Source: Candidatus Gastranaerophilales bacterium
Lineage (GTDB): Bacteria; Cyanobacteriota; Vampirovibrionia; Gastranaerophilales; Gastranaerophilaceae
DNA length: 64,000 nt
Direction: 5' to 3'
Assembly (NCBI GenBank): GCA_944325865.1
Contig: CALVBS010000001.1
Coordinates: 1-64,000, forward strand
Numbering within the stretch: position 1 is the stretch's first letter; the number at the start of each line of letters is the position of its first letter. The notes beneath the pieces are model-generated. The model was given only the letters and a program-made list of their open reading frames with translations. It was not told the DNA's origin and made no database searches. This document shows positions 41,982 to 51,285 of the stretch, piece by piece. A program made the translations under genes and the position numbers.

Positions 41982-42818
41982 TTAAGATTCAGCGACAAGG
42001 GCATTTTTGTTTGAACTTTGTTTTATTGCTCCTAATCCCAGAGCTGAAAGTAAGCCGATTACTCCGCCTATACCTGCTGCTATAATCGGTTTCGTTTTGA
42101 AGAATCCTTTTACAGCTTTAAGTGATGATAGCAGATACATACTGCCTGCACCTACAACCGCACCGCCTGCGGCGTTACCGATAAGTTTCTTTGTGTTTTC
42201 CCAGCGGGCTACCGGCTGTCCGTCAATGGTTGCAATGTTTTCTTCTGCGGTTGTCTTATTCGCAAATCCTAAAGTTACAGATTGCAAGAATCCCTGAGTC
42301 AGAGAACCGTTTCCATATTTTCTCAAGTCTTCTGATATGCTTGTATTGTAAATCTGTTTGTAAATCGATTTAGCCATACCCAGCACGTATTCCTGATCCG
42401 CATCCGGTCCGCAGATATTTCTTACACTTTCAATATAAGCTTTCATTGCAGGAATTACCTGTTCCTGTTCATCTTTCATTATTTTTTCATGTAAGATTTC
42501 TGCCTGATCTTCTATTGCAAGTTCCGGAGCTTTTGCGTGGAAATTGACTTCTCTGCGTTTTTGATGCTGATGAATTTGTGAATCATACATAAAATCCTGC
42601 CACTTGGTCATGTTGTCAAAATAGCCTTCATAATTCCAATTACCGCCAAATGTCGGCATAAACGGCATTGTCATTCCTCCGAATACGCTTCCATTCATAG
42701 AGAGAAGGTCTCCTGTGCCTCCCAAACTATATAGGTCACTCAATCCCACACTGTTTGCGTAATTGCTGTACAGGTTCATTCCATACGGATTGATTGCACT
42801 GACATTTTCACCTGCCAT
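41982..42818 (-). CDS. unnamed protein with Gly/Phe-rich N-terminus and C-terminal glycine-zipper helices
   Basis: 278 residues with a very strong GGAGG ribosome-binding site. Residues 1-70 are rich in Gly, Ser, Tyr, Met, Phe (VFGGMTMPFMPTFGGN), similar in style to the CHAP-like protein at 3553. The middle is soluble and helical. The end has two hydrophobic Gly/Ala-rich helices (GNAAGGAVVGAGSMYLLSSL and AAGIGGVIGLLSALGLGAI). No family known to me. The glycine zipper pattern suggests membrane insertion or oligomerisation. Confidence 0.65.
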   Translation of the reverse strand: MAGENVSAINPYGMNLYSNYANSVGLSDLYSLGGTGDLLSMNGSVFGGMTMPFMPTFGGNWNYEGYFDNMTKWQDFMYDSQIHQHQKRREVNFHAKAPELAIEDQAEILHEKIMKDEQEQVIPAMKAYIESVRNICGPDADQEYVLGMAKSIYKQIYNTSISEDLRKYGNGSLTQGFLQSVTLGFANKTTAEENIATIDGQPVARWENTKKLIGNAAGGAVVGAGSMYLLSSLKAVKGFFKTKPIIAAGIGGVIGLLSALGLGAIKQSSNKNALVAES

Positions 42819-42990
42819 TTCCTAACCTCCAAATTATATTAACTTTAACCTACCTTACTTATATAAAAAATTTTTCTTTATTAAAATTGCATTAATGTAT
42901 AATTTATGTAACATAACTTTACAATTAATATTTGATACATAGTTGCCTGTATTGTCGTTTATGTATAGAATAGTGTAGGGAGAGCTTTTT

Positions 42991-44061
42991 GTGCTTAAAA
43001 GAAGATTGCGAAAATTTTTTTCATTCTTAGTATTTGTTGCATTTATTGCTTCAATTTTTATGTATCCTAATTTCTACAAAAGACAGGTAAATAAAGTTCG
43101 CGGGATGTATTATGTTGCACAGGGTGACAAATATTTAAGAAAAACGCAGTTTCAAAAAGCCATTGATTTGTATAAAAGAGGGCTTGGATATTATCCTGAA
43201 CATTACGGAGCCTGGTTAAATCTCGGTAATATTTATATTGCGTATGAAGATTTTTATTCTGCTCTGGATGCTTATGATAAGGCCATTAAGTATAATCCGA
43301 ATTATGTTATTGCAAGAATGGATCACGGAATTGTTTCTGCTGAAAAGATGGGTGATTTTGATTCTGCGATTGATCAGTACCAGTATATTACTGGAATTAG
43401 AAAAAGGCTTGTTTATATCCCATTTGTATTTAATAACCTTAGAAGTTATAAGACCAATATCGGGCTTGCATATTATAATATGGGTGTTGCATACCGTCAA
43501 AAATCAATATATTCGGATGGTGATATAACCCAGCAGAGTTATTATCTTTTAGAGGCTATAAAAGCATATAAAGAGGCTATTAAATATTTAAAAGATGATT
43601 ATGATGCTTTTTATAACCTTGCATTAGCATATCATTTGAATAAGGATTATAATCTTGCCGGATTAAATTACTGCAGAGCCATAGAACTGGGACCTATGAA
43701 TTATGAAGCTCATTATAATCTTGCGGTTCTTCTTCAGGAAATGAAGCATTATAAAGAAGCATATGAAGAAATGGAAAAAGCAAATACTCTTATCGGTTCA
43801 AAAGATTCAAATTCAGCGAGGCAAACTTACATGTTTGACGTAATGAGTGATGTGACGCAAAGAGTCCTTCTTGATGATGAAGGCAGAGAGTATGTAAAAA
43901 AACATTATGAGGAAGAGGGCCCGGATGCTGAATTGCAGGCTCACTTAACATATGAAAACGGTAAGGTTATAGCGACAGAGGAACTTGATGAAGCTATTTT
44001 GAAAAATCTGGCAACTTGTAAATCAAGACACTTGTTTATTAATCCTGATGAAGATTTGTAA
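42991..44061 (+). CDS. membrane-anchored TPR-repeat protein
   Basis: 356 residues from GTG 42991 with GGGAG upstream. One N-terminal membrane helix (about 10-27, basic in front), then TPR units: YYVAQGDKYLRKTQFQKAIDLYKRGL, YGAWLNLGNIYIAYEDFYSALDAYDKAI, and three or more others to about residue 270. The last 80 residues are charged and without repeats. Likely faces the periplasm as a scaffold. Convergent with the ABC permease genes. Confidence 0.85.
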   Translation: MLKRRLRKFFSFLVFVAFIASIFMYPNFYKRQVNKVRGMYYVAQGDKYLRKTQFQKAIDLYKRGLGYYPEHYGAWLNLGNIYIAYEDFYSALDAYDKAIKYNPNYVIARMDHGIVSAEKMGDFDSAIDQYQYITGIRKRLVYIPFVFNNLRSYKTNIGLAYYNMGVAYRQKSIYSDGDITQQSYYLLEAIKAYKEAIKYLKDDYDAFYNLALAYHLNKDYNLAGLNYCRAIELGPMNYEAHYNLAVLLQEMKHYKEAYEEMEKANTLIGSKDSNSARQTYMFDVMSDVTQRVLLDDEGREYVKKHYEEEGPDAELQAHLTYENGKVIATEELDEAILKNLATCKSRHLFINPDEDL

Positions 44062-44072
44062 GTTTTAGCTTT

Positions 44073-44918
44073 TTATCCCTTAACAGCACCTTCATTTTCG
44101 CCGGAAATAAAATATCTTTGCATAGCAAGGAAAAATATTACAATAGGTATGGTTGCAAGGATTGAACCTGCTGCTATAAATCTCCAGTTAGAGCTGAACA
44201 TTCCCTGCAGATTGTTTACTCCTACAGGCAGTGTGTACATTGATTCTTTGGTTAATACAATGCTTGGCCACAAAAATTCCCCCCATGAACCTATAAATGT
44301 AAATATTGCAAGGACTGCAAGCGAAGGTTTGACCATAGGGAGCAGAACTTTTGTAAATACCTGCCATACGCTGCAACCGTCAACAATAGCCGCTTCTTCC
44401 ATTTCTCTCGGTATTCCCAGAAAAGCCTGTCTCATTAAAAATATTCCGAAGGCACTTACGGCAAACGGCATTATTAATCCTACAAATCCGGCAAAATTAT
44501 TTACAGTATCAACAAGATGAAGTTTGAGTGTTATAAGATATACAGGAAGCATTATAGCCTGAAACGGTATCATTATTGTCGCTAGTATTGAAAAAAAAGC
44601 AATCTTTTTTCCTTTAAACTCCATTCTCGCCAGCGGATAGCCTGCCATTGCAGAAAGTATAAGGTTTAATAGCACTGTGCCGCCGGCAACAATCATACTG
44701 TTTATAAAGTATCCGATAAAGTCAACTTTGTGCCATACTCCAATATAATTTGCCCATGTAAAATCTTCAGGGATAATTGCGGGAGGATATGCAAATATGT
44801 TTTCTGCCGGACCTTTCAGTGATGTTGATATAAGCCATATAAACGGAAATACCGAAATCAGTGAAACTGCTATTAATATTATATGAATGTATATATTTTT
44901 AAATCTTAAATTTTTCAA
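44073..44918 (-). CDS. carbohydrate ABC transporter permease (MalG/UgpE type)
   Basis: 281 residues, six helices. The EAA loop that docks with the ATPase reads EEAAIVDGCSVWQVFTKVLLPMVKPSL with one residue fewer than shown in the family consensus (about 180-205). The N-terminus FPFIWLISTSLKG is typical of the MalG/CUT1 branch. It forms an operon with the MalF-like gene 16 bases upstream. No ATP-binding or substrate-binding gene lies next to it, so a shared MsmK/UgpC-like ATPase elsewhere is assumed. Confidence 0.9.
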   Translation of the reverse strand: MKNLRFKNIYIHIILIAVSLISVFPFIWLISTSLKGPAENIFAYPPAIIPEDFTWANYIGVWHKVDFIGYFINSMIVAGGTVLLNLILSAMAGYPLARMEFKGKKIAFFSILATIMIPFQAIMLPVYLITLKLHLVDTVNNFAGFVGLIMPFAVSAFGIFLMRQAFLGIPREMEEAAIVDGCSVWQVFTKVLLPMVKPSLAVLAIFTFIGSWGEFLWPSIVLTKESMYTLPVGVNNLQGMFSSNWRFIAAGSILATIPIVIFFLAMQRYFISGENEGAVKG

Positions 44919-44934
44919 TCCTTCAACCTTTCAA

Positions 44935-45807
44935 CTAAATTTGATATTTATTCCGTTCAAAGCAAAATATGTTTATTAATGAAAATATCATTACGATAAC
45001 CAGTAATACTACGGCCATGGCAGAGGCATAGCCTAAATCAAGATTTTCAAAAGCTCTCTCGTATATGTAATATACAATGGTTTTACTTGAATTTAGCGGG
45101 CCGCCTTTTGTCATGACGTAAATTTCTGCAAAAACCTTCATTGCAGAAATAGCACTTATTGTTGTAACCAGAGCTATTGTAGGCATTATGTGCGGAATGG
45201 TAACGGTTAAATGTTTTGTAAGAAAATTCGCTCCATCTATATCGCAGGCTTCATATAATTCTTTTGGGACACTCATTAACGCTGCCAGATAGATTATCAT
45301 ATAATATCCGATACCTTTCCAAATTGTTACCCAGATAACAGAATACAGAGCCCAGTTCGGATCTGTAAGCCATCCTACAGGGTTGAATCCTAATAATGTA
45401 ACCAGATAATTTAATATCCCCTGATCGGCATAAAGCCATTTAAAAGCTATTGCTGCAACAACGATAGATACAATTACAGGAAGGTAAATCAATATTTTAT
45501 ATAGTGTCACGCCCTTTATTTTTTGATTTATTAATATAGCTATAAACAGAGGAAATATGGCTAAAACAGGGACAGCCACAAATAAATATAAAAATGTATT
45601 CCACAAAACTTTATAAAATACAGGACTTTGAAACAGTTTTAAATAATTTTCCATGCCTGTAAATACCGGATGATATATGCTTGCTGAATAATCATAAAAA
45701 CTCAAAATAACCGTTTGAAAGAACGGAATAAAGAAAAATATTAATAATACAATGCCTGCAGGCAGTAAAAATAAATATGGTGCATATTTCCCGTAATATT
45801 TAAACAT
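44935..45807 (-). CDS. carbohydrate ABC transporter permease (MalF/UgpA type)
   Basis: 290 residues, six helices. LFLLPAGIVLLIFFFIPFFQTVILSF at the start and the EAA loop LYEACDIDGANFLTKHLTVTIPHIMPT (about 190-215) with YIMTKGGPLNSSKTIVYYIYERAF behind it are typical for CUT1 sugar importers of the UgpA/LacF branch. Partner of the permease at 44073. Confidence 0.9.
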   Translation of the reverse strand: MFKYYGKYAPYLFLLPAGIVLLIFFFIPFFQTVILSFYDYSASIYHPVFTGMENYLKLFQSPVFYKVLWNTFLYLFVAVPVLAIFPLFIAILINQKIKGVTLYKILIYLPVIVSIVVAAIAFKWLYADQGILNYLVTLLGFNPVGWLTDPNWALYSVIWVTIWKGIGYYMIIYLAALMSVPKELYEACDIDGANFLTKHLTVTIPHIMPTIALVTTISAISAMKVFAEIYVMTKGGPLNSSKTIVYYIYERAFENLDLGYASAMAVVLLVIVMIFSLINIFCFERNKYQI

Positions 45808-45858
45808 AGAACTATTATATAAAAACGGGTATTATTTTTCAAGAAAGTAACAATGTTT

Positions 45859-46689
45859 TTAAACGGTTGTTATATCTTTGAAAAGGCCTTTTAGTCCTTT
45901 AGGATTAACAGAAATTATTTCTGTATCAGGGTAGTGAATTCGAGCAAATTCTTTCATTTTTATCCAGCCATCAATGACTTTTTCCGTATTAAGATTATTC
46001 TTCTGCAAGTTAAAATGTCCTGAAGTATTACAGTCACAACCTACAATATAAATTCTTTTCGGGTTAGTCCATAGTATAAATTGCATTGCAGGAAATACTA
46101 TGGAGTATGAGTCGCCCAGCGGTTCGTTTGCTATATCTCTGGTAAAATGTTTTCTGTAAAACGGAGCATCAACATAGTATCTTTCAGCATTTATGCATTT
46201 GCTCTCAGGAATAACTGACTTAGGCCATATTTCCTCTGACATGATTCCGCAAAACTTTTTTGCACCCTCATATGCCATAAAATCGCCAAAATATTTTCTT
46301 GTCGCATCGGAATAATCCTGTACGAAGAGATAATCAAATTTAACTTTTTTATATGTAAATGCTCGATTTACTCCTACATAGACGGCATCTTGTAAAGGTT
46401 CAAATTTATCAAGGCTCGGACCGGTTGCAATTAGTACAACATTTTTACCGTAATTAATATTTTTATATTTTGTAAAAACTTCCCTATGGAGACTGCTTAC
46501 GCTTATACTGTGAGAAATAATTTCATTGAGAGAAAGAACTCTGCTGTCAAGTCTGCTGTCATGAATTTTTATTTTTAATCCGAGAATTGAAATTATCTTA
46601 TAATTAAGCTCATTTCTTACCGAAAATAATTTCTGTATAATGCTTTTGATATTAATAGACCTTTTGACCGAAAATTTTTTTGTCTCCAT
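45859..46689 (-). CDS. DUF115/GT42-like glycan biosynthesis protein
   Basis: 276 residues. NYGKNVVLIATGPSLDKF (about 80-97) followed by VYVGVNRAF and FDYLFVQDY resembles the nucleotide-binding start of DUF115 (MptE-like) and GT42 sialyltransferase-like proteins. IYIVGCDCNTSGHF near 215 matches their second block (S/G-x-D). Such genes modify surface glycans or flagellin. The donor and acceptor are unknown. The first 60 residues are basic and look like a separate segment. An HTH gene lies 14 bases upstream on the same strand. Confidence 0.65.
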   Translation of the reverse strand: METKKFSVKRSINIKSIIQKLFSVRNELNYKIISILGLKIKIHDSRLDSRVLSLNEIISHSISVSSLHREVFTKYKNINYGKNVVLIATGPSLDKFEPLQDAVYVGVNRAFTYKKVKFDYLFVQDYSDATRKYFGDFMAYEGAKKFCGIMSEEIWPKSVIPESKCINAERYYVDAPFYRKHFTRDIANEPLGDSYSIVFPAMQFILWTNPKRIYIVGCDCNTSGHFNLQKNNLNTEKVIDGWIKMKEFARIHYPDTEIISVNPKGLKGLFKDITTV

Positions 46690-46703
46690 AATATAATCCG
46701 TTT

Positions 46704-46979
46704 CTATTTTTCTATCAATGAAAACTCGTCTGGAAGGTTGTCTTCAACCCTCTTGAGTAATTCGGAGGGCTTAATATTCAGAGCTTCACAGAGTGTCCAT
46801 ATTGATATAAGCTTGGGTTCGTTAATTCCGTTTTCCAGTCTGCTTATAAGAGATTTTTGGATATCAAATTCATAGGCAAGAATCCTTAGTGACTTTTTCT
46901 GCTTTTCGCGTTCAGCCTTTAGCTCATGTGCAAGCAATCTGAATATAAGTTCCGCTTTTTTATTTTCTTTATGCTGCAT
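46704..46979 (-). CDS. XRE-family HTH regulator
   Basis: 91 residues. HELKAEREKQKKSLRILAYEFDIQKSLISRLENGINEPKLISIWTLCEALNIKPSELLKRV is a classic Cro/C1 domain. It starts an apparent two-gene operon with the glycan-related gene at 45859 (14-base gap). This repeats the pattern of small HTH genes next to accessory genes in this window. Confidence 0.88.
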   Translation of the reverse strand: MQHKENKKAELIFRLLAHELKAEREKQKKSLRILAYEFDIQKSLISRLENGINEPKLISIWTLCEALNIKPSELLKRVEDNLPDEFSLIEK

Positions 46980-47054
46980 ATATAGAATTTATGATGTTTT
47001 ATTTTAAAAAGCTTTCTATGTATAGAACCCAAAGTGCTATTTATGCAAATGATT

Positions 47055-47909
47055 CTATTTTACTATCATTACGTCACTATGGGTAATTTCGAGTACTCTT
47101 TTGCTTACGGAACCATGAAATTTACTGCGTAGATTATTTTTATGCCTTGTTCCCATTACAATTAAATCAATTCCTTCTTTAAGTGCAAAATCATTGATTT
47201 TTTCAGCAGGTATGCCGGTTAAAACAGCATTTTTAGCAACAGGCAGATTATATTCTTCAAGTTTTGTTATTACATTTCTAATCATTTTTTCTGCAAAACG
47301 TTCCTGCTGTTTTTCAATTTCCAAAAGCCAGTGGGTATCAAGCGTTCCTTCAAGGAAAAGAAAATTAGGATTTTCTGATACAACACATATATAAATTTCT
47401 TTTTGGTTCAGGTTAAGTAACTTTATTGCTTCACTTAATGCATGGGACGAATTATCAGTGCCATCGGTTGCAAAAAGAATTTTTTTAGCGGAATTTGATT
47501 GAGTTGAAACATAAGAAGATACCGTTATGTTATTTATAACATCTCTGGAAACAGAGCCCAGCCATCTTTGCAGCCCCTTTTTACCATGTGAACCCATAAT
47601 AACCATTTCATAATCTTCCCTGTCAGTTTGTTCAAGGATGCTCGCAACACTTTCCCCGCATCGTTTTAACTTATCACCCATAATAAGATTTGTCTTGTGT
47701 ATTTCTTTTTCAGCATAATTTAAAATGTTATCCGCTACATTTGCACAGGAATTTGCAAATCCATCTTCTTCTATGCTTACTTCATCCGGTAAAAAACTCC
47801 AGTCTATAACACAGATAACGTCAATGATTGCACCTTTACTCCATCTCGCAAAATTATTCAGTGCATTAAAGCTTATTTTTGATCCGTCAGTACAGAATAA
47901 AACTCTCAT
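47055..47909 (-). CDS. universal stress protein with two UspA domains
   Basis: 284 residues from ATG 47909, which has AGGAGG upstream (a longer frame begins at 47951). Two tandem UspA domains: first VLFCTDGSKIS ... VIMGSHGKKGLQRWLGSVSRDVI, second ILFATDGTDNSSHAL ... VMGTRHKNNLRSKFHGSVSKRVLEITHSDVMIV. Both carry the G-2x-G-9x-G(S) ATP-binding pattern. Such proteins respond to stress or energy state in the cytoplasm. Confidence 0.9.
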   Translation of the reverse strand: MRVLFCTDGSKISFNALNNFARWSKGAIIDVICVIDWSFLPDEVSIEEDGFANSCANVADNILNYAEKEIHKTNLIMGDKLKRCGESVASILEQTDREDYEMVIMGSHGKKGLQRWLGSVSRDVINNITVSSYVSTQSNSAKKILFATDGTDNSSHALSEAIKLLNLNQKEIYICVVSENPNFLFLEGTLDTHWLLEIEKQQERFAEKMIRNVITKLEEYNLPVAKNAVLTGIPAEKINDFALKEGIDLIVMGTRHKNNLRSKFHGSVSKRVLEITHSDVMIVK

Positions 47910-48036
47910 GAAATCCTCCTTTTTCGAATTGTTATAAATTATGTTAAGCAAAATTACATTAGCTGGTCATACAAATTTTTTTCTGATATCATACAAGTGT
48001 GGATAATCGCTGTTAATAGGATTAAATGTTATAGTC

Positions 48037-48648
48037 ATGCAGGCAGGCTCAAAAGTTAATCTAAGGGAATATAAAAGTTTAGTCGAAACTATTGCCAAAG
48101 TTGAGTATCAAAAATTTTCGATATCTCATCTTGTTGACTTGCCTGAACTTATTAACATCGGAAACCACACTTTATATATCCTGTTTAAAAACAACAAACC
48201 AGAAACTTTTAACAGCACATACCTATCCACGGCTATTAAATGGGCGATAAGAAATGAGGTAAGACGCAGGTATAAGTGGTATTCTCTTAAAAATCGTAAA
48301 GATCGTTATGAAGCTGAAGATGAAGAACAGGAATTAAGATGCGAAGTTTATAAGACGATTCTTTCTATTGATGAAATGCAGGATGCTGAAGTCCCGACTC
48401 AGATTAAAGCCGAAGAGAAAACCCCGGAAGAAGCTATTGAATTTTCTGAGCTTAAGGCACATATATTAGAATCAATGAAGCGTCTTCCAAAACGGGAACG
48501 GGAACTTATTGAATATAAATTTTTTAAGGAGAAAAAGTTGAGGGAAATTTCGGAAGAGTTTGAAATTTCCCAATCAAGGATTTCAAGGATTATACAGTCA
48601 GGACTTGATAAAATTAAAAAAGATTTAAAGCGGCAGGGAATTATTTAG
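48037..48648 (+). CDS. sigma-70 family RNA polymerase sigma factor
   Basis: 203 residues. Region 2-like part (about 20-85; HTLYILFKNN, STYLSTAIKWAIRNEVRRR), an acidic linker, and region 4 (about 150-200; LPKRERELIEYKFFKEKKLREISEEFEISQSRISRIIQSGLDKIKKDL) with a clear helix-turn-helix. No region 1 or 3 is obvious. It resembles FliA/ECF-size alternative factors, but I cannot assign a regulon. It lies 2 bases before gcvPB. Confidence 0.82.
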   Translation: MQAGSKVNLREYKSLVETIAKVEYQKFSISHLVDLPELINIGNHTLYILFKNNKPETFNSTYLSTAIKWAIRNEVRRRYKWYSLKNRKDRYEAEDEEQELRCEVYKTILSIDEMQDAEVPTQIKAEEKTPEEAIEFSELKAHILESMKRLPKRERELIEYKFFKEKKLREISEEFEISQSRISRIIQSGLDKIKKDLKRQGII

Positions 48649-48650
48649 GG

Positions 48651-50078
48651 ATGAAAACAATATTTGAAAAAAGTAATAACTCGGGGATATGTTTAACGGA
48701 TGAGAAAGAAGACTTATCTTTTCTCGACAAAACAGTTCTCCGTTCCGAAAAATGCGGACTTCCTCAGGTTGGTGAACTTGAAGTTTTGAGACATTATAAA
48801 GAATTGTCTGATCGTAATTTTTGTATTGAAAAGGGTTTTTATCCGCTTGGTTCATGCACTATGAAGTATAATCCTAAAGTGAATGAACTGCTGGCATCTC
48901 TTGAAGGTTATGCAAATCTCCATCCGCTTTCTTCGGATGAGGATTCTCAGGGTGCTCTGGAGCTGATGTATATGCTTCAAGAATCTCTAAAAAAGATTAC
49001 GGGAATGGATGCGGTATCTCTTCAGCCTGCTGCCGGTGCTCATGGTGAACTTACCGGCATGATGATTATTAAAAAATATTTTGAGGTAAAAGGCGACTGC
49101 AGAAAAAAAGTTATAATTCCTGATTCTGCTCACGGTACAAATCCGGCAAGTGCACATATGTGCGGTTTTGATATTGTTCCTGTTAAGTCAAATGAAAAGG
49201 GACAGGTTGATATATCAGCCTTAAAAGATGTTTTAGATTCTGATGTTGCAGCAATTATGATGACTAATCCTAATACATTAGGTATTTTTGAAGAAAATGT
49301 TCTTGAAATATCAAAGTTAATGCATGATAACGGTTCGCTTTTGTATTATGACGGTGCAAATTTTAATGCAATTATGGGCTATACAAATCCGAAACTTATG
49401 GGATTTGATGTCGTTCATTTGAATTTACATAAAACCTTTGCAACTCCTCATGGCGGAGGCGGTCCGGGTGCAGGTCCTGTAGGCGTTGTGGATGCTTTAA
49501 GAGAATTTTTGCCGGCTCCTGTTATTGACTTTGACGGTCAAAAATATTTCAGAAATTATAATATTAAGCATTCTGTCGGACAGGTAAGAAGTTTTTACGG
49601 AAATTTCGGTGTATTGGTCAGAGCTTATGCTTATATTCTTATGATGGGAAATAATCTTAGAAATGCAACGGAAGATGCAGTTTTAAACGCTAATTATATA
49701 AAAGAAAAACTTAAAAAATATTATGATTTGCCGTATGATGAGCCTTGCATGCATGAATTTGTTTTGTCAGGTGAAAGACAAAAACATGATTTCGGTGTTA
49801 CAACATTGAATATAGCAAAACGATTAATGGATTTTAATATTCATCCTCCAACCGTTTATTTCCCATTAATTGTGCATGAGGCGATTATGGTTGAGCCTAC
49901 CGAATCTGAAACAAAAATTAAACTTGATGAATTTATTAATGCTATGATAAAAATAGCAAAAGAGGCAGAGCTGGAACCTGAAAAGATTCTTTCTGCACCT
50001 CATAAAACTCCGGTAGTTCGTGTAGATGAAACTAATGCTGCACGTCATCCGGATTTGAAATTTGTTGATACCCACTAA
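48651..50078 (+). CDS. gcvPB: glycine dehydrogenase (decarboxylating) subunit 2
   Basis: PLP-dependent P-protein of the glycine cleavage system, C-terminal half of a split form. 475 residues. The PLP lysine is in HLNLHKTFATPHGGGGPGAGPVGV (about 255-278). ALELMYMLQESLKKITGMDAVSLQPAAGAHGELTG and PDSAHGTNPASA are further blocks. The subunit 1, T and H genes are not in the window. It follows the sigma factor gene directly and the CoA-activase-like gene is 18 bases on. Confidence 0.94.
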   Translation: MKTIFEKSNNSGICLTDEKEDLSFLDKTVLRSEKCGLPQVGELEVLRHYKELSDRNFCIEKGFYPLGSCTMKYNPKVNELLASLEGYANLHPLSSDEDSQGALELMYMLQESLKKITGMDAVSLQPAAGAHGELTGMMIIKKYFEVKGDCRKKVIIPDSAHGTNPASAHMCGFDIVPVKSNEKGQVDISALKDVLDSDVAAIMMTNPNTLGIFEENVLEISKLMHDNGSLLYYDGANFNAIMGYTNPKLMGFDVVHLNLHKTFATPHGGGGPGAGPVGVVDALREFLPAPVIDFDGQKYFRNYNIKHSVGQVRSFYGNFGVLVRAYAYILMMGNNLRNATEDAVLNANYIKEKLKKYYDLPYDEPCMHEFVLSGERQKHDFGVTTLNIAKRLMDFNIHPPTVYFPLIVHEAIMVEPTESETKIKLDEFINAMIKIAKEAELEPEKILSAPHKTPVVRVDETNAARHPDLKFVDTH

Positions 50079-50096
50079 AAATAAGAGATTTATATT

Positions 50097-51242
50097 ATGG
50101 AAAAAAATGATAAGAAAAAAATAAAAGTAGCATTTCCGCATATGGGAAATATTTGGATTGCATGGGCCGCTGCATTAAGAAAAGTTGGTGTTGAAGCTTT
50201 TATACCTCCTTATACAAGTAAAAAGACGCTTTCTCTCGGTACTAAAAATTCCCCTGAAGCAATTTGTCTTCCTTATAAATTAATTCTCGGTAATTTTGTC
50301 GAAGCAATAGAGGGTGGAGCTGACTATGTAGCGATGATAGCTTCTCCGGGATGCTGCAGGTTAGGTGAATACGGTGCATGTATCAACAATGCACTTGCAG
50401 ACATGGGATATAAAACGAATTATATTGAATTGACCCTTTATGACGGAATTAAAGGTATGTTTGATTTTCTTAAAAAAATCAGCGGTAAAAACGATCCTGT
50501 TCTGTTTACAAGAGCTGTAGTGCTTGCTATCAGAAAAGTATTTTTGTTGGATGATCTTGACAGAAAACTTTCTTATTGCCGTGCCAGAGAAGTTCATCAG
50601 GGAGATGCCGAAAAACATTATCTAAAATGTTTGAAAATAATTGATGCTGCAATGAACACTCGCGAAATGAACAGAGCTAAAAAACTGGTTTTTGAAGAAA
50701 TGGATAAAACAGAAATTGATACTAATAAGGATGTTTTACATGTTGATATAACCGGCGAAATCTATCTCGTTTGCGACAGGTTTTCAAATCAGGATATTGT
50801 TAAAGAACTTGGAAAAATGGGGGTAGAAACAAGAAAAAGCCTTACTGTAAGCGGTTTTCTAAAAGATGCAATCATTCCTAAAATCTTTAGAAAAGGAGAA
50901 ACACATTTGCAGCGTGCAGATAGAATGGCAAAACCGTATTTAATGAGAGATATAGGCGGAGATGCTCTGGAGTGTGTTTCTGATGTTGCTTATGCAAATG
51001 AAAGGGGAATCGATGGAATCATTCATATAAGTCCATTTACCTGTATGCCTGAGATTATGTCACAGAATATTTTTCCGGCAATGAGAGAAAATTGTGATAT
51101 TCCTATTCTTCCCCTTATTATGGATGAACAGACCGGTAAAGCCGGATATCTTACCAGATTGGAAGCATTTGTTGACTTGATGAGAAGAAGAAAACGCAGA
51201 CTTGTTCTGGAGGCAAAAAAACAGGCAGAATCTGTTAAGTAA
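50097..51242 (+). CDS. acyl-CoA dehydratase activase-related protein (DUF2229/HgdB-like)
   Basis: 381 residues. KVAFPHMGNIWIAW, NSPEAICLPYKLILGNFVEAIEGGADYVAMIASPGCCRLGEYG and the later HISPFTCMPEIMSQNIFP match the family of 2-hydroxyglutaryl-CoA dehydratase D-component/activator-like proteins. Cysteines in these blocks probably bind an Fe-S cluster. Their role outside amino acid fermentation is unclear. It follows gcvPB closely. Confidence 0.8.
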   Translation: MEKNDKKKIKVAFPHMGNIWIAWAAALRKVGVEAFIPPYTSKKTLSLGTKNSPEAICLPYKLILGNFVEAIEGGADYVAMIASPGCCRLGEYGACINNALADMGYKTNYIELTLYDGIKGMFDFLKKISGKNDPVLFTRAVVLAIRKVFLLDDLDRKLSYCRAREVHQGDAEKHYLKCLKIIDAAMNTREMNRAKKLVFEEMDKTEIDTNKDVLHVDITGEIYLVCDRFSNQDIVKELGKMGVETRKSLTVSGFLKDAIIPKIFRKGETHLQRADRMAKPYLMRDIGGDALECVSDVAYANERGIDGIIHISPFTCMPEIMSQNIFPAMRENCDIPILPLIMDEQTGKAGYLTRLEAFVDLMRRRKRRLVLEAKKQAESVK

Positions 51243-51285
51243 TGTGTTGGTTAAAAAATATTTTCAACTGAGGTAGTATAAAAAT

